Shown here: one piece after another, positions 1 to 11,256 of the stretch | How positions within the stretch are numbered: the first letter of the stretch is position 1 | How the letters are laid out: each line of letters begins with the position of its first letter | Assembly (NCBI GenBank): GCA_004519485.1 | Contig: CP038109.1 | Span: 1,060,745 to 1,124,744, forward strand | DNA length: 64,000 bases | Direction: 5' to 3' | Origin: Nannochloropsis oceanica | Lineage: Eukaryota > Sar > Eustigmatophyceae > Eustigmatales > Monodopsidaceae | The notes under the pieces: generated by a model | What the model saw: the letters and a program-made list of their open reading frames with translations, nothing else | The model's database searches: none | What the model was told of the DNA's origin: nothing | Program-made: the position numbers and the translations under genes

Positions 1-2006
1 TCGCGATGGGATTAATGATGTGGTGCTTGATCTTGAGAGAGAAAGGGGGAAATGTAAGCGAGGCGAGTAAGAGGAAGGCGTGGAAGACGGAAGGTGGGGA
101 GGCAGATAGAACAAGCCTACCTTGACATCAATCTTGACAAGGGCGTCGAATAGTGCCGCCTCCCTCTTCAGGGACTCGGCGTGATGTCCTATGGCTTGGT
201 ACATGAGGGCCAGGGTGTGGCACAAGCCGTCTAATACCTCCAGGTAGTCGAGTTGAAACGGGATGTGCGGCGAAAAGAAGCTCTGGTGGATGATGGACCG
301 GGAGTCGGGATGGCGGGGAAGGGAGGGACGGTGCATGGATGAATGAATAAAGTACCCCCTTCGTCATCCCCCTCCTTCGATTGATTGTGTGATTGTCCTC
401 TTTTTCTTTCTCCTCCTCCGATTGTCTAATATTTGCAGGAACATGTCTTCAACCTATTGTTCCACCCTTCCTTCCCTCCCTCTCTCCCTTCCCCACCTCT
501 CCTTCCCTCGCTCCCTCCAATCCATACCTCGAAAACAACATCAGAACCAAAGCGGTAGATCCTAGGATTGATGGGCTCATTCGGATCTAAGGGAGGAAAT
601 TAGGGAAGGAGGGAGGAGGGGAGGGAAGGGGAGATGTGTGGGAAGGGAGGGGCCCAAGTTGGGGCGAAAGTTAATAAATTATAGAAGCAAGAAAGAGGTT
701 GGATGTGGCCGCCATAGAAGAAGAAAACAACAAGGAAACAATGAAATCAATGTCACAACAAAATTTCGACTTAATGGTAATAATGGTGATAAATACGAGG
801 AGGGAGGGCGGGAGGGGGGGGGGGCAGTGCCTCCTGTACCTGCCGGGGTCTGCTCGGGATAGGGAGACTCAGAGGGCTTGGCCAGAAAAAGCTTGACAGC
901 TTGTGCGGCCCCGCTGGCGGTGTGGTATTCCATTTCCTGGGGAGAGACAAAGGGAGGGAGGGAGGGGGGCAGGGAGGGAAAATGCGAGAGTAAGGAGCGC
1001 AAGAGGTCAGAATCGATCGAGTTGGTAAGGTCAGGCAATCACTTCCTCTTTCCCTCCCTCCCTCCCTTTCTCCCATCCTCCCTCACTACCTCTTTTCCTT
1101 TCTTCCTACCTCAAATATCTGCGCCAGAGCCCTTAGCAGTGCGGTGCATGCCTCCGCATCCTCTCTCTCCTCTTGCTCCCTCAGCCTCCCCCCCCCCCCC
1201 TCGGATAACAGAGAAGAGGGTCGGGGGGGGGGCAGGGCGTCGAGGAGCTTAGCCAGGGAAAGGCCTAGGTGGAAGAAGACAAGAGGACGGGAGGGAGGTG
1301 CCTATGTTTGGGGGTGACGCCGGGACAAATCAATTAGGGTGGCGCTGCTTCCATGCCTCACTTCTCCACCCAACGCCCTTGCTATCTTTCCTTCTTGCCC
1401 TGCATCTCTCCATCATTCTCCGCGCCCTCTCTTTCCCTACCTCCGTCTCGATGTACCGCTGTATGGTGGCCTTGGAGAGAACGACGGTGCTGAGCCAGTG
1501 CTGTCCTCCTGTGAGAGCGGGAAAGGAAGGAGGGAGGGAGAAAGGGATGGAAGGGCTTGTGGGATATGGACCATGAGTCACCGGCAGCTTCTGCACCGAG
1601 CCTGTACATTATGGTAGCCGGTCTTCTAAGTCTCGATGAATGCTCACGCTGATCTCGCCATCGCCACACCGCCCTTTCCATCCAACACTCCCTCTCCTTT
1701 CCCCTCCTATCCTCCTCACGCACCGTCGTGCACTCTGCGTATGTAGTCTAGATTCAGAATCCGCTTTTCCACCAACGCCTGAACCTGCACGTGCCGCGTG
1801 TGCCGATCGCCTCCTCCTCCTTTCCCCCCATCCCCGGCTCTCGACCCCGCTTCCTCCTCCTCGTCTTCATCGTCGTCCTCCTCTCCTTCGAAAGGCAGTC
1901 GTGTGGTGGGTCTTGGCGCGACGGTGGAGTAGCGTGCGCTTGGTGAAGACGGAGGGGAAGATGAGGAGCCCCCCGTGGGTTGCCGACGTGTGGGGGACAG
2001 GTGCAT
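1..2006 (-). CDS. conserved protein of unknown function, 5' part (3' end outside window)
   Basis: I do not recognise this family. Protein-like exons on the minus strand are about 1724-2006, 1441-1508, 1107-1260, 840-936 and 121-282. The chosen start (2004-2006) gives an acidic Ser-rich leader, then VEKRILNLDYIRRVHDG, which joins in frame to GQHWLSTVVLSKATIQRYIE. Later exons hold a leucine-rich stretch (LAKLLDALPP, ALLRALAQIFE), a Tyr/Ala stretch (EYHTASGAAQAVKLFL) and SFFSPHIPFQLDYLEVLDGL. Their low repeat content and hydrophobic periodicity look like a folded helical protein. Phase does not close perfectly between all exons, and a C10-14 run near 1190-1203 may be mis-sequenced, so an exon may be missing. 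The gene runs off the left edge. Confidence 0.55.
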
Positions 2007-2423
2007 TGCTTGTTGCTTGGCTGGAGCGTGTGAATGAATTGGGGTGGAGTGAGAGGAAGGGTGTGGGAGAGATATGGTGGGAGGTTGGTACGATTGTGGA
2101 TGCCAGCAGTGTTGCAGTACAAAGCGTAGAAAGACAAGGACACAACGTATAATAATGACCAACATAAAATGGATGCATGATGCCCTGGTCACTGCACTGA
2201 ATGGTTTGGCGCGGGTGTGTTTCGCGAGGAGGCGGTTCGGGATTACGTGCCCAGCTCCCACCCCCTCATCTGCCTCGTGCTTCCAACCAATCAATCAATC
2301 AAACCTCTTGCTTCCCACACCCGCACCAAGGCGAGTGACAACACGATCGACAGTGTCTATCTTTCTTTTGTTATTTCTTTCTTCTGTGTGCCTTTACATC
2401 GTTGTCCCCTCATTCGACCACCT
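2007..2423. other. intergenic, 417 bp
   Basis: This stretch lies upstream of the left-edge gene and just past the stop of the ABC1 kinase gene. It is mixed sequence with little of the GGGA repeat seen in introns, so it probably holds the left-edge gene's promoter and the kinase 3' UTR. I see no further gene. Confidence 0.5.
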
Positions 2424-5400
2424 CTACGCCTCTTTTTTCACCGCGTTCTCGCTGCCTCCTCCTCTTCCACCTCCACCTCCAATCCCCCCAAAAGCCCTAC
2501 TGAGCCGTGGGACTGCCCTGTCATTCAAGAGGCCCCGCAGGATTTCACTACCAAAGGCGACGATGTTCCGACTGGAGGGAGTGCCGGGCTCGAGCAGGCG
2601 GGCGACGTCCATCTGAGGGAGAGGAGGGAGGGAGGGAAGGAGGGAAGGGTAAGCTGAGAGCTGCTTTATCGACTTTTTACCCGACAGGGTAACCAAACTA
2701 CCATTACTTCATCCAGACCTTCCTTCCTCCCTCCCTCCCTTAAACCCTCCCCCCTCCTCACTCCCCAGACCTCACTCCTCACTCCCCAGACCATCCTTCT
2801 CCACCAGCCACCAGTCACCACCCCACACACCCCTTCGCCCCCTTCCCTCTTCCCTCCTCTCCACTCACCACATCCTCCGTATTCACACTCGTCAGCCATG
2901 CCACCACTCGGTCCGGTCTCGGTAAGGCTGCCAGGCCCCCAAGCCCTCCTCCTCCTCCTTCCAGGACCTTCATCCCCTCCTCCCCTACCACCGTCGCCCC
3001 CAGCTCGGCAAGGGAGCCCAAAAACACTTCCTCTTCAAGAGAAAGGGGAGGGGCCAGCTCGTCCACCAGAGAGGGGGGGAGGAAAGGAGGGAGGAAGGGA
3101 AGGGGGGGGGGGCGGGGGAGGAGGGAGACCGTGCGGCGGAACTGTTGCCGGAGGAGGAGGTCGCCGGTGTTGGTGATTTCTGGGGAGGGAGAAGGGGAGG
3201 GAGGAGGAAGGGGAAGACAAGGGACGTGTGGCTATCTCGCGTAAAGAAGACCGCAAGCGGAGGGGAGAGGAAAAGGTGGGCGGAAGGGAGAGAAGGAAGG
3301 GAGAGAGGGAGGGAGGGAGAGGAAAAGGAGCGATGCGAGAGACGCACCTGAGACGAGCAGGGCCCGGAGAGGGGATGCATTGTCGGCCAGGAGGAAGGAG
3401 AGCGTGTCGTTGAGGCGCAAGGCCGTCGAGGCCGGAGCGCTATCGAAGTCCACGAAAAGCGAGGCCGAGGAAGCAGCAGCAGCGGCAGCTGATCCGCCCT
3501 CACCCCCCCCGAGACCCTGCTGTACGTTCATAGCATAGGCCAGGAGAGAGGAGAGGCGGCGGAAGGAGAGGCGCTCTCCTCCTGCTTGGGAGGAGCCGTA
3601 GAGGATGTCGTTCAGAGCTGGAGGGAGGGAGGGAGGGAGGGAGGGAGGGAGGGAGGGAGGGAGGGAGGGAGGGTGGGAGGATAGCTGCGTTTGTGCCGGT
3701 CTTGTGCTCTTGCACTTTCCTTCATTCGAACCGTCTGTTTCACCCCCATCCTCCTTCCCTCCCTCCCTCCTTCCCTCCCTCCCTCCCTCCCTCCCTCCCT
3801 CCCTCCCTCCCTCCCTCCCTCCCTCCCTCCCTCCCAACCTTGCTGCAGCCTGGGCGATCCCTCATTGGTCAGGAGGCGGCGCGAGACGAAAGGGTAGGAT
3901 TCCATCACGATCCGGTAGTCGCTGTCGCCCGTCAGAGCGATGCCTGCAGGGAGGGAGGGAGGACGGGCGGGTGGGTCACCGGGAAGACAACTGTAGGATT
4001 CATTATTCGTCCACGCTCGTCGACCCTTGTTACTCCGCCCTCCAGGCCCCTTTCTCTCCCTCCTTCCTTCCCTCGCTACCTTCCAAGATGCCGAGGGCCC
4101 TGGCTATGAGGGCGAAGTAGGAGGGGATGGAGAAGGGTATCTCGAGGGTGGCCTGGAGGGAGGGAGGGAGGGAGGGAGGGAGGGAGGGAGGGAGGGAGGA
4201 AGGAAGGGAGGGGGGGAGGGTGGGCGTACCTTGGTCAGGTCTCGGGAGAGGGATTGAAAGTTGAGATTCTTGGCTCCTCCGCCTGAAGGAAAAGGGAGGA
4301 AAACGATGAGGAGGGAGGAAAACGATGAGGAGGGAGGAAAACGATGAGGAGGGAGGAAAACGATGAGGAGGGAGGAAAACAATGAGGAGGGAGAAAAACG
4401 ATGAGGAGGGAGGAAAACGATGAGGAGGGAGAAAAACGATGAGGAGGGAGGAAAACGACCGCAGGACAAGGGAATGCGAGGGGGACGAGCGATGACGTCT
4501 CCACACAACCCTTCCTTCCTTCCCTCCCTTCCTCCCTACCCTGGAAGACGTAAGGCCCGATGACCCTCTGCATGACAGGGAGGACTTGCGCTCGGTCGAT
4601 GTTTGCGGGCAACACCTTTAAGTCAACCAGGTCGTCAATGAGCCTGGAGGGGGAGGGAGGGCGGGAGGAGGGAAGGGAGGGGGGAAGGGAGGGAAGGCGG
4701 GAGAGAGGAGGGGGTGGATGAGAGGTCTGTGCTTAACGGCAGCACCTAAGGAGGGAGGGAGAGAGGGAAGGGGGGTAGGTGGGAGGGAGGGAGGGAGGGA
4801 GGGAGGGCACGCACCTGGCAAAGTCCTTGTTGGCGGTGTGGATGAGGGCGGAAACCATCACCTCCATATCCCCCGGCTGCAGCTCCGACACCAGGCCCCT
4901 GGGAGGGGGAGGGGAAGAGGGAGGGAGGGAGTGAGGGGTCCGTACGTGCGTGCGTTATGTGCGTCTGCGTGGATTCCAAAACCTATGCTTATCTTATCAC
5001 ATCTCTCTCTCCTTCTCTCCTTCTCTCCCTCTCTCCCTCCCTCCCTCCCTTCTACTCTCACCAATCGAGGATGGCTAGCTCGCCTTTGCTCTTGTCGTCC
5101 ATGAGGAGGAGGTTGCCGGGGTGCGGGTCCTGGAGGGAGAGAGGGAGGGAGGGAGGGAGGGAGGGTGAGTATGGGATATGGCGGGAAAGAAGGGAGGAAG
5201 GGAGGGAGAAGAGGAGGAAGATTCGGCATGGGGCATTGGATATGCAGGTATAGAAACATATCTACATACATAAGTACATACATATATCTATGTATATGTA
5301 AAGCATAAAGCATTCGAGCTCACGTGACAAGAAACAAGGCCAAGCAGGAGGGAGGGAAAGAGGGAGGGAAAGAGGGAGGGCGATTCAGTCTCTCACCGCG

Positions 5401-7914
5401 TGGAAAGTACCGAGCTCGAGGAGCTGGCGGAGGAAGCACTCTTGTGCGAGTTTAGTGAGTCGCCGAATGTCTTGCTGCGATGCTTGTGTGAGCTTGATGC
5501 CGTCGATCCACTCGCTCTGGAGGGAGGGTTGAGGAGGGAGGGTTGAGGAGGGAGGAAGAGAGGGATGCGTGGCGGTTGATAGGAGGGGGAGGAACGAAGG
5601 CGGGTGAGAGGGGCAGGGACATACCACGAGCAGTCGGCGGGTGCTGAGTTGGCTGTAGACTTTGGGGATGTAAACGCCTGGAGAAGAACTTTCTAGAAGC
5701 TCCTTCATCTTCATCTGGCTCGTGGCCTCGTTCAGGAAGTCCAGCTCTAGGGAAGGGGAAGGGGGTCAGGGAGGGAGGGAGGGAGGGAGGGAGGGAGGGA
5801 GGGAGGGAGGGAGGGAGGGAAGAATAGGGGAGTTTGCTCACCTTCATAGAAGCCGGTGGCGAACACCTGATGGGTAAGACGGAGGGAGGGGAGGAAAGGA
5901 CGGAGGGAGAGATGGAGGGAGGAACAGACGGCGTGGTAAGCTCCTGCGGGCTGATGGCATTGTCCTCACCCGGACATTCCTCCCTCCCTCCTTCCCTCCC
6001 TTCCTCCCTCTACCCCCACCTGCAGCAGCTCCTTATAGTCCGTTTTTTGGGCCGTAAATCGCTCCACGATATACGTTTGGTACACCTGCAGAGGGGGGGG
6101 GAGGAGGGAGGGAGGGAGGGAGGGAGGGAACACGTCGGTTAGGAAATAGTGGACGTGAGAAAATCCTGCTTGCGATGCCACTTCCTCTCTCCCTCCCTCC
6201 CTCCCTCCCTCCCTCCCTCCCTCCTCCTCTCTCTCGTTCCCTCCCTCACCTCCACCGCCCGGCGCATGACGTAAAGATCCTTGCTCACGGTGGCCAGCAT
6301 GTCCGGCCGTTGCACTTTAACTGCCACCCACTCGCCGTTTTCTTGGGAGGGAGGAGGGAGGGAGGGAGGGAAGGAGAGAAGGAGGGAAAGGAGGGAAGGA
6401 GGTGGGTGTCACAATAGAGTGGGAAGAGGGAAGGGAGGGAGGGAGGGGAGGGAGGGAAGGAGGGGAGGGAGGGGAGGGAGGGGAGGGAGGGGAGGGAGGG
6501 AGGGAGGGAGGGAGGGAGGGAGGGAGGGAGGGAGGGAGGGAGAGAGGGAGGGCAGGCGTACCTTTGAGCTTGGCCTTGTAGACTTGGGCGAGAGAGGCGG
6601 CGGCGATGGGCTCCGTGGATAACTCGGAGAAAACGTCCTAGAGGAGGGAGGGAGGGAGGGAGGGAGGGAGGGAGGAAGGGAGGGAGGGTGGGTGGAGGGG
6701 AATGGAGGAGGGGGGCTGTCAATGCTGTCTGACCCATGAGGAGCGAGGGAAGGGTGGATAGAGGGAGGGAGGGAGGGAGGGAGGGAGGGACGGACGGACG
6801 GACCTGCCAGGGGCAGCCCAACTCCTCCTCCAGAATCTTGAAGGCGATATCGTTGGAGAAGGGAGGCACTGCGTCCTGCAGCTTCTGAAGCTCGTCCGTG
6901 GCCGCAGGGCCGATGATGTCGGGCCGGATGGAGAGGGCTTGGCCTGAGGGGGAAGGGAGGGGGAAATTGAGGAAGAGAGGGAGGGAGCAAGGAGGGAGGA
7001 TGAGTACGGTAGACTTGTAGAGAGGGTTGAGGGATGGAAAGAGAGATGGAGGGAGAGAGGGGGGGGGAGAAAAGAGAATATGACAGAGCACAGGGTGAAG
7101 AAAGAGAAGAAATAGTGGAGGGAGGAAGGGAGGAAGGGAGGGAGGGAGGGAGGGAGAACGCACCGAGCTTGACAAAGGTGGGGCCAAGTTTTTCGAGGAC
7201 AACGCGAAGGTCTCGGGCTAGCTCAGCCTCCTTGTTGAAAAGCGTGCCTTGGGTGAAGCCTTTCACTGCGCGGGGAAGGAGGGAGAAAGGGAGGGTGAGG
7301 AGGGTTTGATGGAAAGGGGCGTACTCGATAGGGTAAAATTATCCTTCCTCCCGGAAGGACCTCCCTCCCTCCCACCCTCCCCTTCCTCGCCCTTCCTCCC
7401 TCTCACCGAGCTTGGTCACGAAGGGCGCCGTCACACTCAGGAACAAGGCCCATCGCCTCTGCATCTCTGCGGGGCGTGCGTCCCAGTACTTCTTGATCGT
7501 CTTCGGCTCGTACACCAGGGGCAGGCCATCGCGGGACATGAGGGTATCGCGGTGGTTGTAGGCGGGGACTGCAGGCACCGTGGCAGAGGGGGACGAGTCC
7601 GATGAGGGAGGGGGAGGGATGGAGGGAGTGGTGTCTTTCTTTTGGTAGGTAGAGGGCTTCGGGATGGTCACGGCGTAGAGGCGGGTTTGCGTGGGATATG
7701 GAGTGGTGGCCCAATTTCTCCGACGTGATGATGAGGTGGCAGCAGATGACAAGGGGGGGGGAGACGCAAAGAGGAAGCCACTCTGTCGTGTGGTTGCGGC
7801 GGCACTGGCCTTCCTCACGTGGGCCAACATGGCGACCGTGAGCACGGTGCTCAGGAGCAGGAAGAAGGAAGACACGGGGCGGAGGAGGGCGTGGCTTGGG
7901 TTCAGGCGGGGCAT
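2424..7914 (-). CDS. ABC1/UbiB-family (ABC1K/ADCK) atypical kinase, probably organellar
   Basis: About 18 exons on the minus strand: 7407-7914, 7164-7265, 6804-6943, 6562-6637, 6250-6341, 6020-6085, 5842-5866, 5625-5746, 5397-5516, 5062-5129, 4815-4898, 4540-4643, 4230-4282, 4080-4152, 3839-3943, 3348-3617, 2869-3179 and 2424-2612. Family marks are complete: LGPTFVKLGQALSIRPD (KxGQ motif, split by an intron), EPIAAASLAQVY (AAAS loop), WVAVKVQRP (ATP-site Lys), DPHPGN and AILDWG (metal-binding Asp residues). It therefore looks catalytically competent. ABC1Ks regulate isoprenoid-quinone metabolism in mitochondria or plastids. The N-terminus (MPRLNP, then FFLLLSTVLTVAML and KASAAATTRQ) resembles a signal peptide plus transit peptide, suggesting a complex plastid. 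An upstream in-frame ATG at 7965 is an alternative start. The C-terminus has a poly-Pro segment made by CCCT repeats. Confidence 0.9.
3618..3835. repeat. (GGGA)n then (TCCC)n arrays in one ABC1K intron
   Basis: A GGGA array on the plus strand (about 3622-3672) is followed after roughly 80 bp by a long TCCC array (about 3757-3834). The two arms are complementary and could fold the intron into a hairpin. In the sense (minus) strand this intron starts purine-rich and ends pyrimidine-rich, next to the AG acceptor. Confidence 0.85.
4297..4456. repeat. 19-bp minisatellite, about 8-9 copies, in an ABC1K intron
   Basis: A unit close to GGAAAACGATGAGGAGGGA repeats with an exact 19-bp spacing; CGATG recurs at 4304, 4323, 4342 and onward. 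One or two units vary (CAATG, GAGAAAAACG). It sits wholly inside the intron between exons 4540-4643 and 4230-4282. Confidence 0.9.
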
Positions 7915-8607
7915 GTGGGGAGGCAGGCAATGCACGACGCGAGCGGCTCGGCTGGCAACGTGCAAAAAGGGTGTGCTGGCTAGGCCTGTGAGTTAAGTAA
8001 AACTACAGAAACAGAATGAACTGGTGTTAGAACTGGGAGTCGTAAGTTTCTTTAGTGAAAAAGGAGGTACATAAATGGAACAAGAAGCAGATGCACAGCA
8101 CAGCGGTGCAACGCGTCAGTCTATCCGGTGACGACACCCTGCCCCACCGACGAGACGAGCCTACTGCGGGGACGGGGGACACGACGCCCGAGTGGTATGC
8201 GATAGATGCCCTGCGTGCCAATGTCTTTGGGGAGGCTCTTTTCAAGATTACAGGCGAAGATCAAGGGGAGAGGCCTGTGCTAGCACATGTTTGCGGGTCG
8301 CGGCGGGGCTTCAGGGCATGTCTTACATTTTTTTTGTCTTTCGGAAAAAGGCGATATAGGAGGACAAGGAGGTTTTCATTTTCCGTCTGCCCCCCGCCAA
8401 ATGCCTCTCTACAATGCCACGGCCCTCTTTTCATTCCTATTTACCAAAGCTAACAGCCACTCACAAATCCTAGCCATCAATGCTCGAGGTGGAGTGACAT
8501 GGATACCTCCATCCACCCTCAATTATTCCCAACATTCTGCTCCTACACACCCAAAATAAACACACCCACAGCAGCACACGGCTCCCGGAAAAACGTGCGC
8601 CCCCAAA
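7915..8607. promoter_or_regulatory. divergent intergenic promoter region, 693 bp
   Basis: This lies between the ABC1K start (minus) and the start of the next gene (plus, 8608), so it must hold both promoters. It lacks GGGA/TCCC arrays, unlike the introns around it. I could not assign a TATA box or named motif with confidence. Confidence 0.4.
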
Positions 8608-11256
8608 ATGGCAAAGGCTCCATCATCTTCGTCACCATCACCGCCGTCCGCATGGTCTCCTCTCTTTCTCCGTCTCCACCACCAGGGTGTGGTGCATGCT
8701 GTGCTTCTCTACGAGGTACGCAAGGCTAAGGGGAGAGTGAAGGGGGAAAACGACGCGACAAAAAAAAGGGTGTTAACCCTACATCTCACACGCCCTCAAT
8801 CGGCAACATTATGACGATTATTAAAGAAGCCGCTGATCTTTTTTATATGCTCTTTCTCTTGATTCTCAGTTTACTGAAATCCCTCTCCTTTCTATCCTCC
8901 CTCTCTTCCTCTTTTTTTCCTTCCTTCCCTTCCTCCACATCTCCACTGTCATTTAATCTACCAGGGCCTTCCCGTGTTGGAGCTGAAAGCCATGGTGACG
9001 AGTCTGTTCTTGTTGTCACCTTCCGCAGGTTGCTTGGTGGGAATCAAGGTGGGTGAGGGCCGGGAGGAGGGACAGCAGGGATTAAATGAATATGGGAAAG
9101 AGGCGAAAGGCGCGCTGGATGGCTGAGGTATACTTCCCTGTGTGCCGAAAGAGATGGTGAATAAAGAAGATGATTAAATTGATGTGCTTGCACTCTTACT
9201 CGTTGTCATCCCTCCATCTCCAGGAAAGGAAGACCAGGGAGAGTAAACAAGAGGAAGAGGGTGGCAGCGAAAGCATGAGAGGCCGAGACAAAGCACAACC
9301 CACGGCAGTTTCAGAGCAGCATGTCGTGGTACCTCTGTCGTGTGTTTGTCGTTACCCTCATCAGCTGCAGCACCGCGAGTACGATCTGATTCTTTTCCCC
9401 TCGACCTGCTCTGCGCCTAACCCCCCCGCCCTCCCCCCCGCCCTCCCAGCCCGCCTCCCTGTCTCCCCTACCTTCCCATTGGCCCATGCCACTCCCTTCA
9501 TGCATCGACGCCCTGCCTCCTCCCCCTCCTTTCTTCCTAATCTCCTCAATCCTCCATTGAGGTCGCTACCGGCAGGCCCCTCCTCGCCCTCTCCAACCAC
9601 CCCTCTATCCTCCTTCTCCCCTCTTATCCCCTCGACATCCTCTCTTTCCTCCTCCCTCAAGCCCTCTTCTGCTTCCAACCCTACATCTTCCACTTCACTT
9701 TTCCCGAGAGAGATGATCACGGATGGATATAAAAACCACCACGCCCGAATGATGCAGGGGGGGGGGTTTGGCGAGGAAGACGAGGCAGAGGCAGAGGAGG
9801 AGAGAAAGGAGGAGGACCAGCAGCAGCAGCAGCAGGAGGAGCAGGAGGATGGTGAGGAGCCGCAGGAGGAGGAGCTGCAGGAGGAGGAGAACGAAATGCT
9901 CGCCGCGGAGGTAGAAAAGGAAGGAGCAGCGCAGTCTTCAGCCTTGTCTACGCCTGCACCAATGGCATTGGCAGCAGCAACAGCAGCGGCACTGGAGCAA
10001 GCCGTAGTTGACTTGGTGTCTTCAACACAACAAAAGAAAAAGGCTGATGAAAGGGCGCATGCAAACCGCGAGGAAGAGAAGGAGGGACTGCAGGAAGACA
10101 AAAGCGGCCCCTCTTCCCCTCCCTCCCTCCCTCCCTCACGCTTACATCCACATCTGCAGATAAAAGAAAACCAAGAGAATGAGGCGGACCGCGTTTCACG
10201 CACTCACTCCCCTTCCCTTCGTCCCTCATCCCCCTCACTCCACCACCTCCTCTTACCTCCCGTACCACCTCCCTATGTCCCGCCTCCCCGCCCTGCCAGC
10301 CCTCCTTCCTTTTCTGCAACTGATACCGAAGAAGGGTTGGACGAACAGGAGGAGGAGGAGGAGGAGGAGGGGGAGGAGGAGGCTCCGTGGGAGGCCGTGG
10401 GGGAGCTTCTGGACTTTATGATCAAGGGTAAGAAGGGCGAAGGGAGGAGGATGGGGGGGAGGAAGGGAAGGGAAAGCAGGAGGGAACGCTGAGAGGCATG
10501 GGTGAGAGGTTGATTTGCACTAATCCTCGCCTGCCGTCTTTTCTTTCCCCCAAACCTCTTTTCGGTTCATCAATGTGCGAAGCCGCCCTCCTCGTTCCCC
10601 CCGATCTCCTCATTCTCCGTGGCTTCCTCTCCTCCTCCACCTCCGCCCGTCGCTCCCTCTTCTTCTCCTACCGCTCCTTCCTCTCCCGCACCAGCAACCT
10701 CGATGCCCTGGTGCAGGTCATTTGTGATCTTGTCCAGCAGGCACGGCGGGAGGGAGGGCGGGAGGGAGGGCGGGAGGGAGGGCGAGAGAGAGTGTCGGTA
10801 GCGACGCAGACGGGGTGGGGGAAGGAGAGGGTGGATTGCAGCATTAGCATTAGCAGCATTAGCAGTAGCAGCAGCAGCAGCAGCAGGAGGAGATCGAGCA
10901 CCCCATGGCGCGGAAGACCGCCTTTCAACCTCTTTAAATCATCCTATGCCTCCTCTTCAGCCTCCTCTCACCCATCGCCTCCCACAACCTACAGAGGGGC
11001 CGCTCGAAATCCATCCTTGTCCAAGTCCTCCCTCCCTCCCTCCTCCTCTTCTTTCCTCTCCCTCCTCTCCTCCCTGCATCTGACCCCCGTGCAGCTCCGC
11101 GCCTTGCGCCGAGCGCTTGTGGAGGAAGACGAAGAGATTATGGTATGCATAAAAAGCTACCAAGAAACACATGATATAGACAAGTTGAAAGCGGACTTGA
11201 GGGCGGCGGTACGGTTGGTGGTGCTGGAAGGGGGGAAAAAGGGAAGACGGGAGTGA
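8608..11256 (+). CDS. unrecognised multi-exon protein with acidic low-complexity centre
   Basis: Likely exons: 8608-8715, 8965-9048, 9224-10427 and 10583-11256. The start MAKAPSSSS is chosen because exon 1 then ends HAVLLYE at a GTACG donor and joins GLPVLELKAMVTSLFLLSP in frame. Exon 3 is a long Pro/Ser-rich then Glu/Gln-rich disordered region. Exon 4 is more protein-like: AALLVPPDLLILRGFLSS, FFSYRSFLSRTSNLDALVQ and, near the end, LTPVQLRALRRALVEEDEE with a helical tail. The FFSYRSFL...LDALVQVI stretch is faintly like RasGEF N-terminal domains (fl.tYrsF..peelLdlL), but no catalytic domain follows, so I do not assign that function. A GGGA/GCGG tract at 10748-10790 could be coding (REGGREGG) or a small intron. 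The 3' end is a TGA at 11254. Confidence 0.6.

Noticed and set aside
3232-3908. Long open frames made of Leu-Pro-Pro-Ser or Gly-Gly-Arg-Glu repeats, here and in most introns
   Set aside because: They are translations of (TCCC)n and (GGGA)n arrays; such runs lack stops in several frames and cover introns of well-supported genes.
10498-10582. Extension of the plus-strand exon back to 10498 as a separate start
   Set aside because: An acceptor AG at 10581-10582 joins MIK to AALLVPPDLL in phase, and the preceding pyrimidine-rich stretch looks like intron end.
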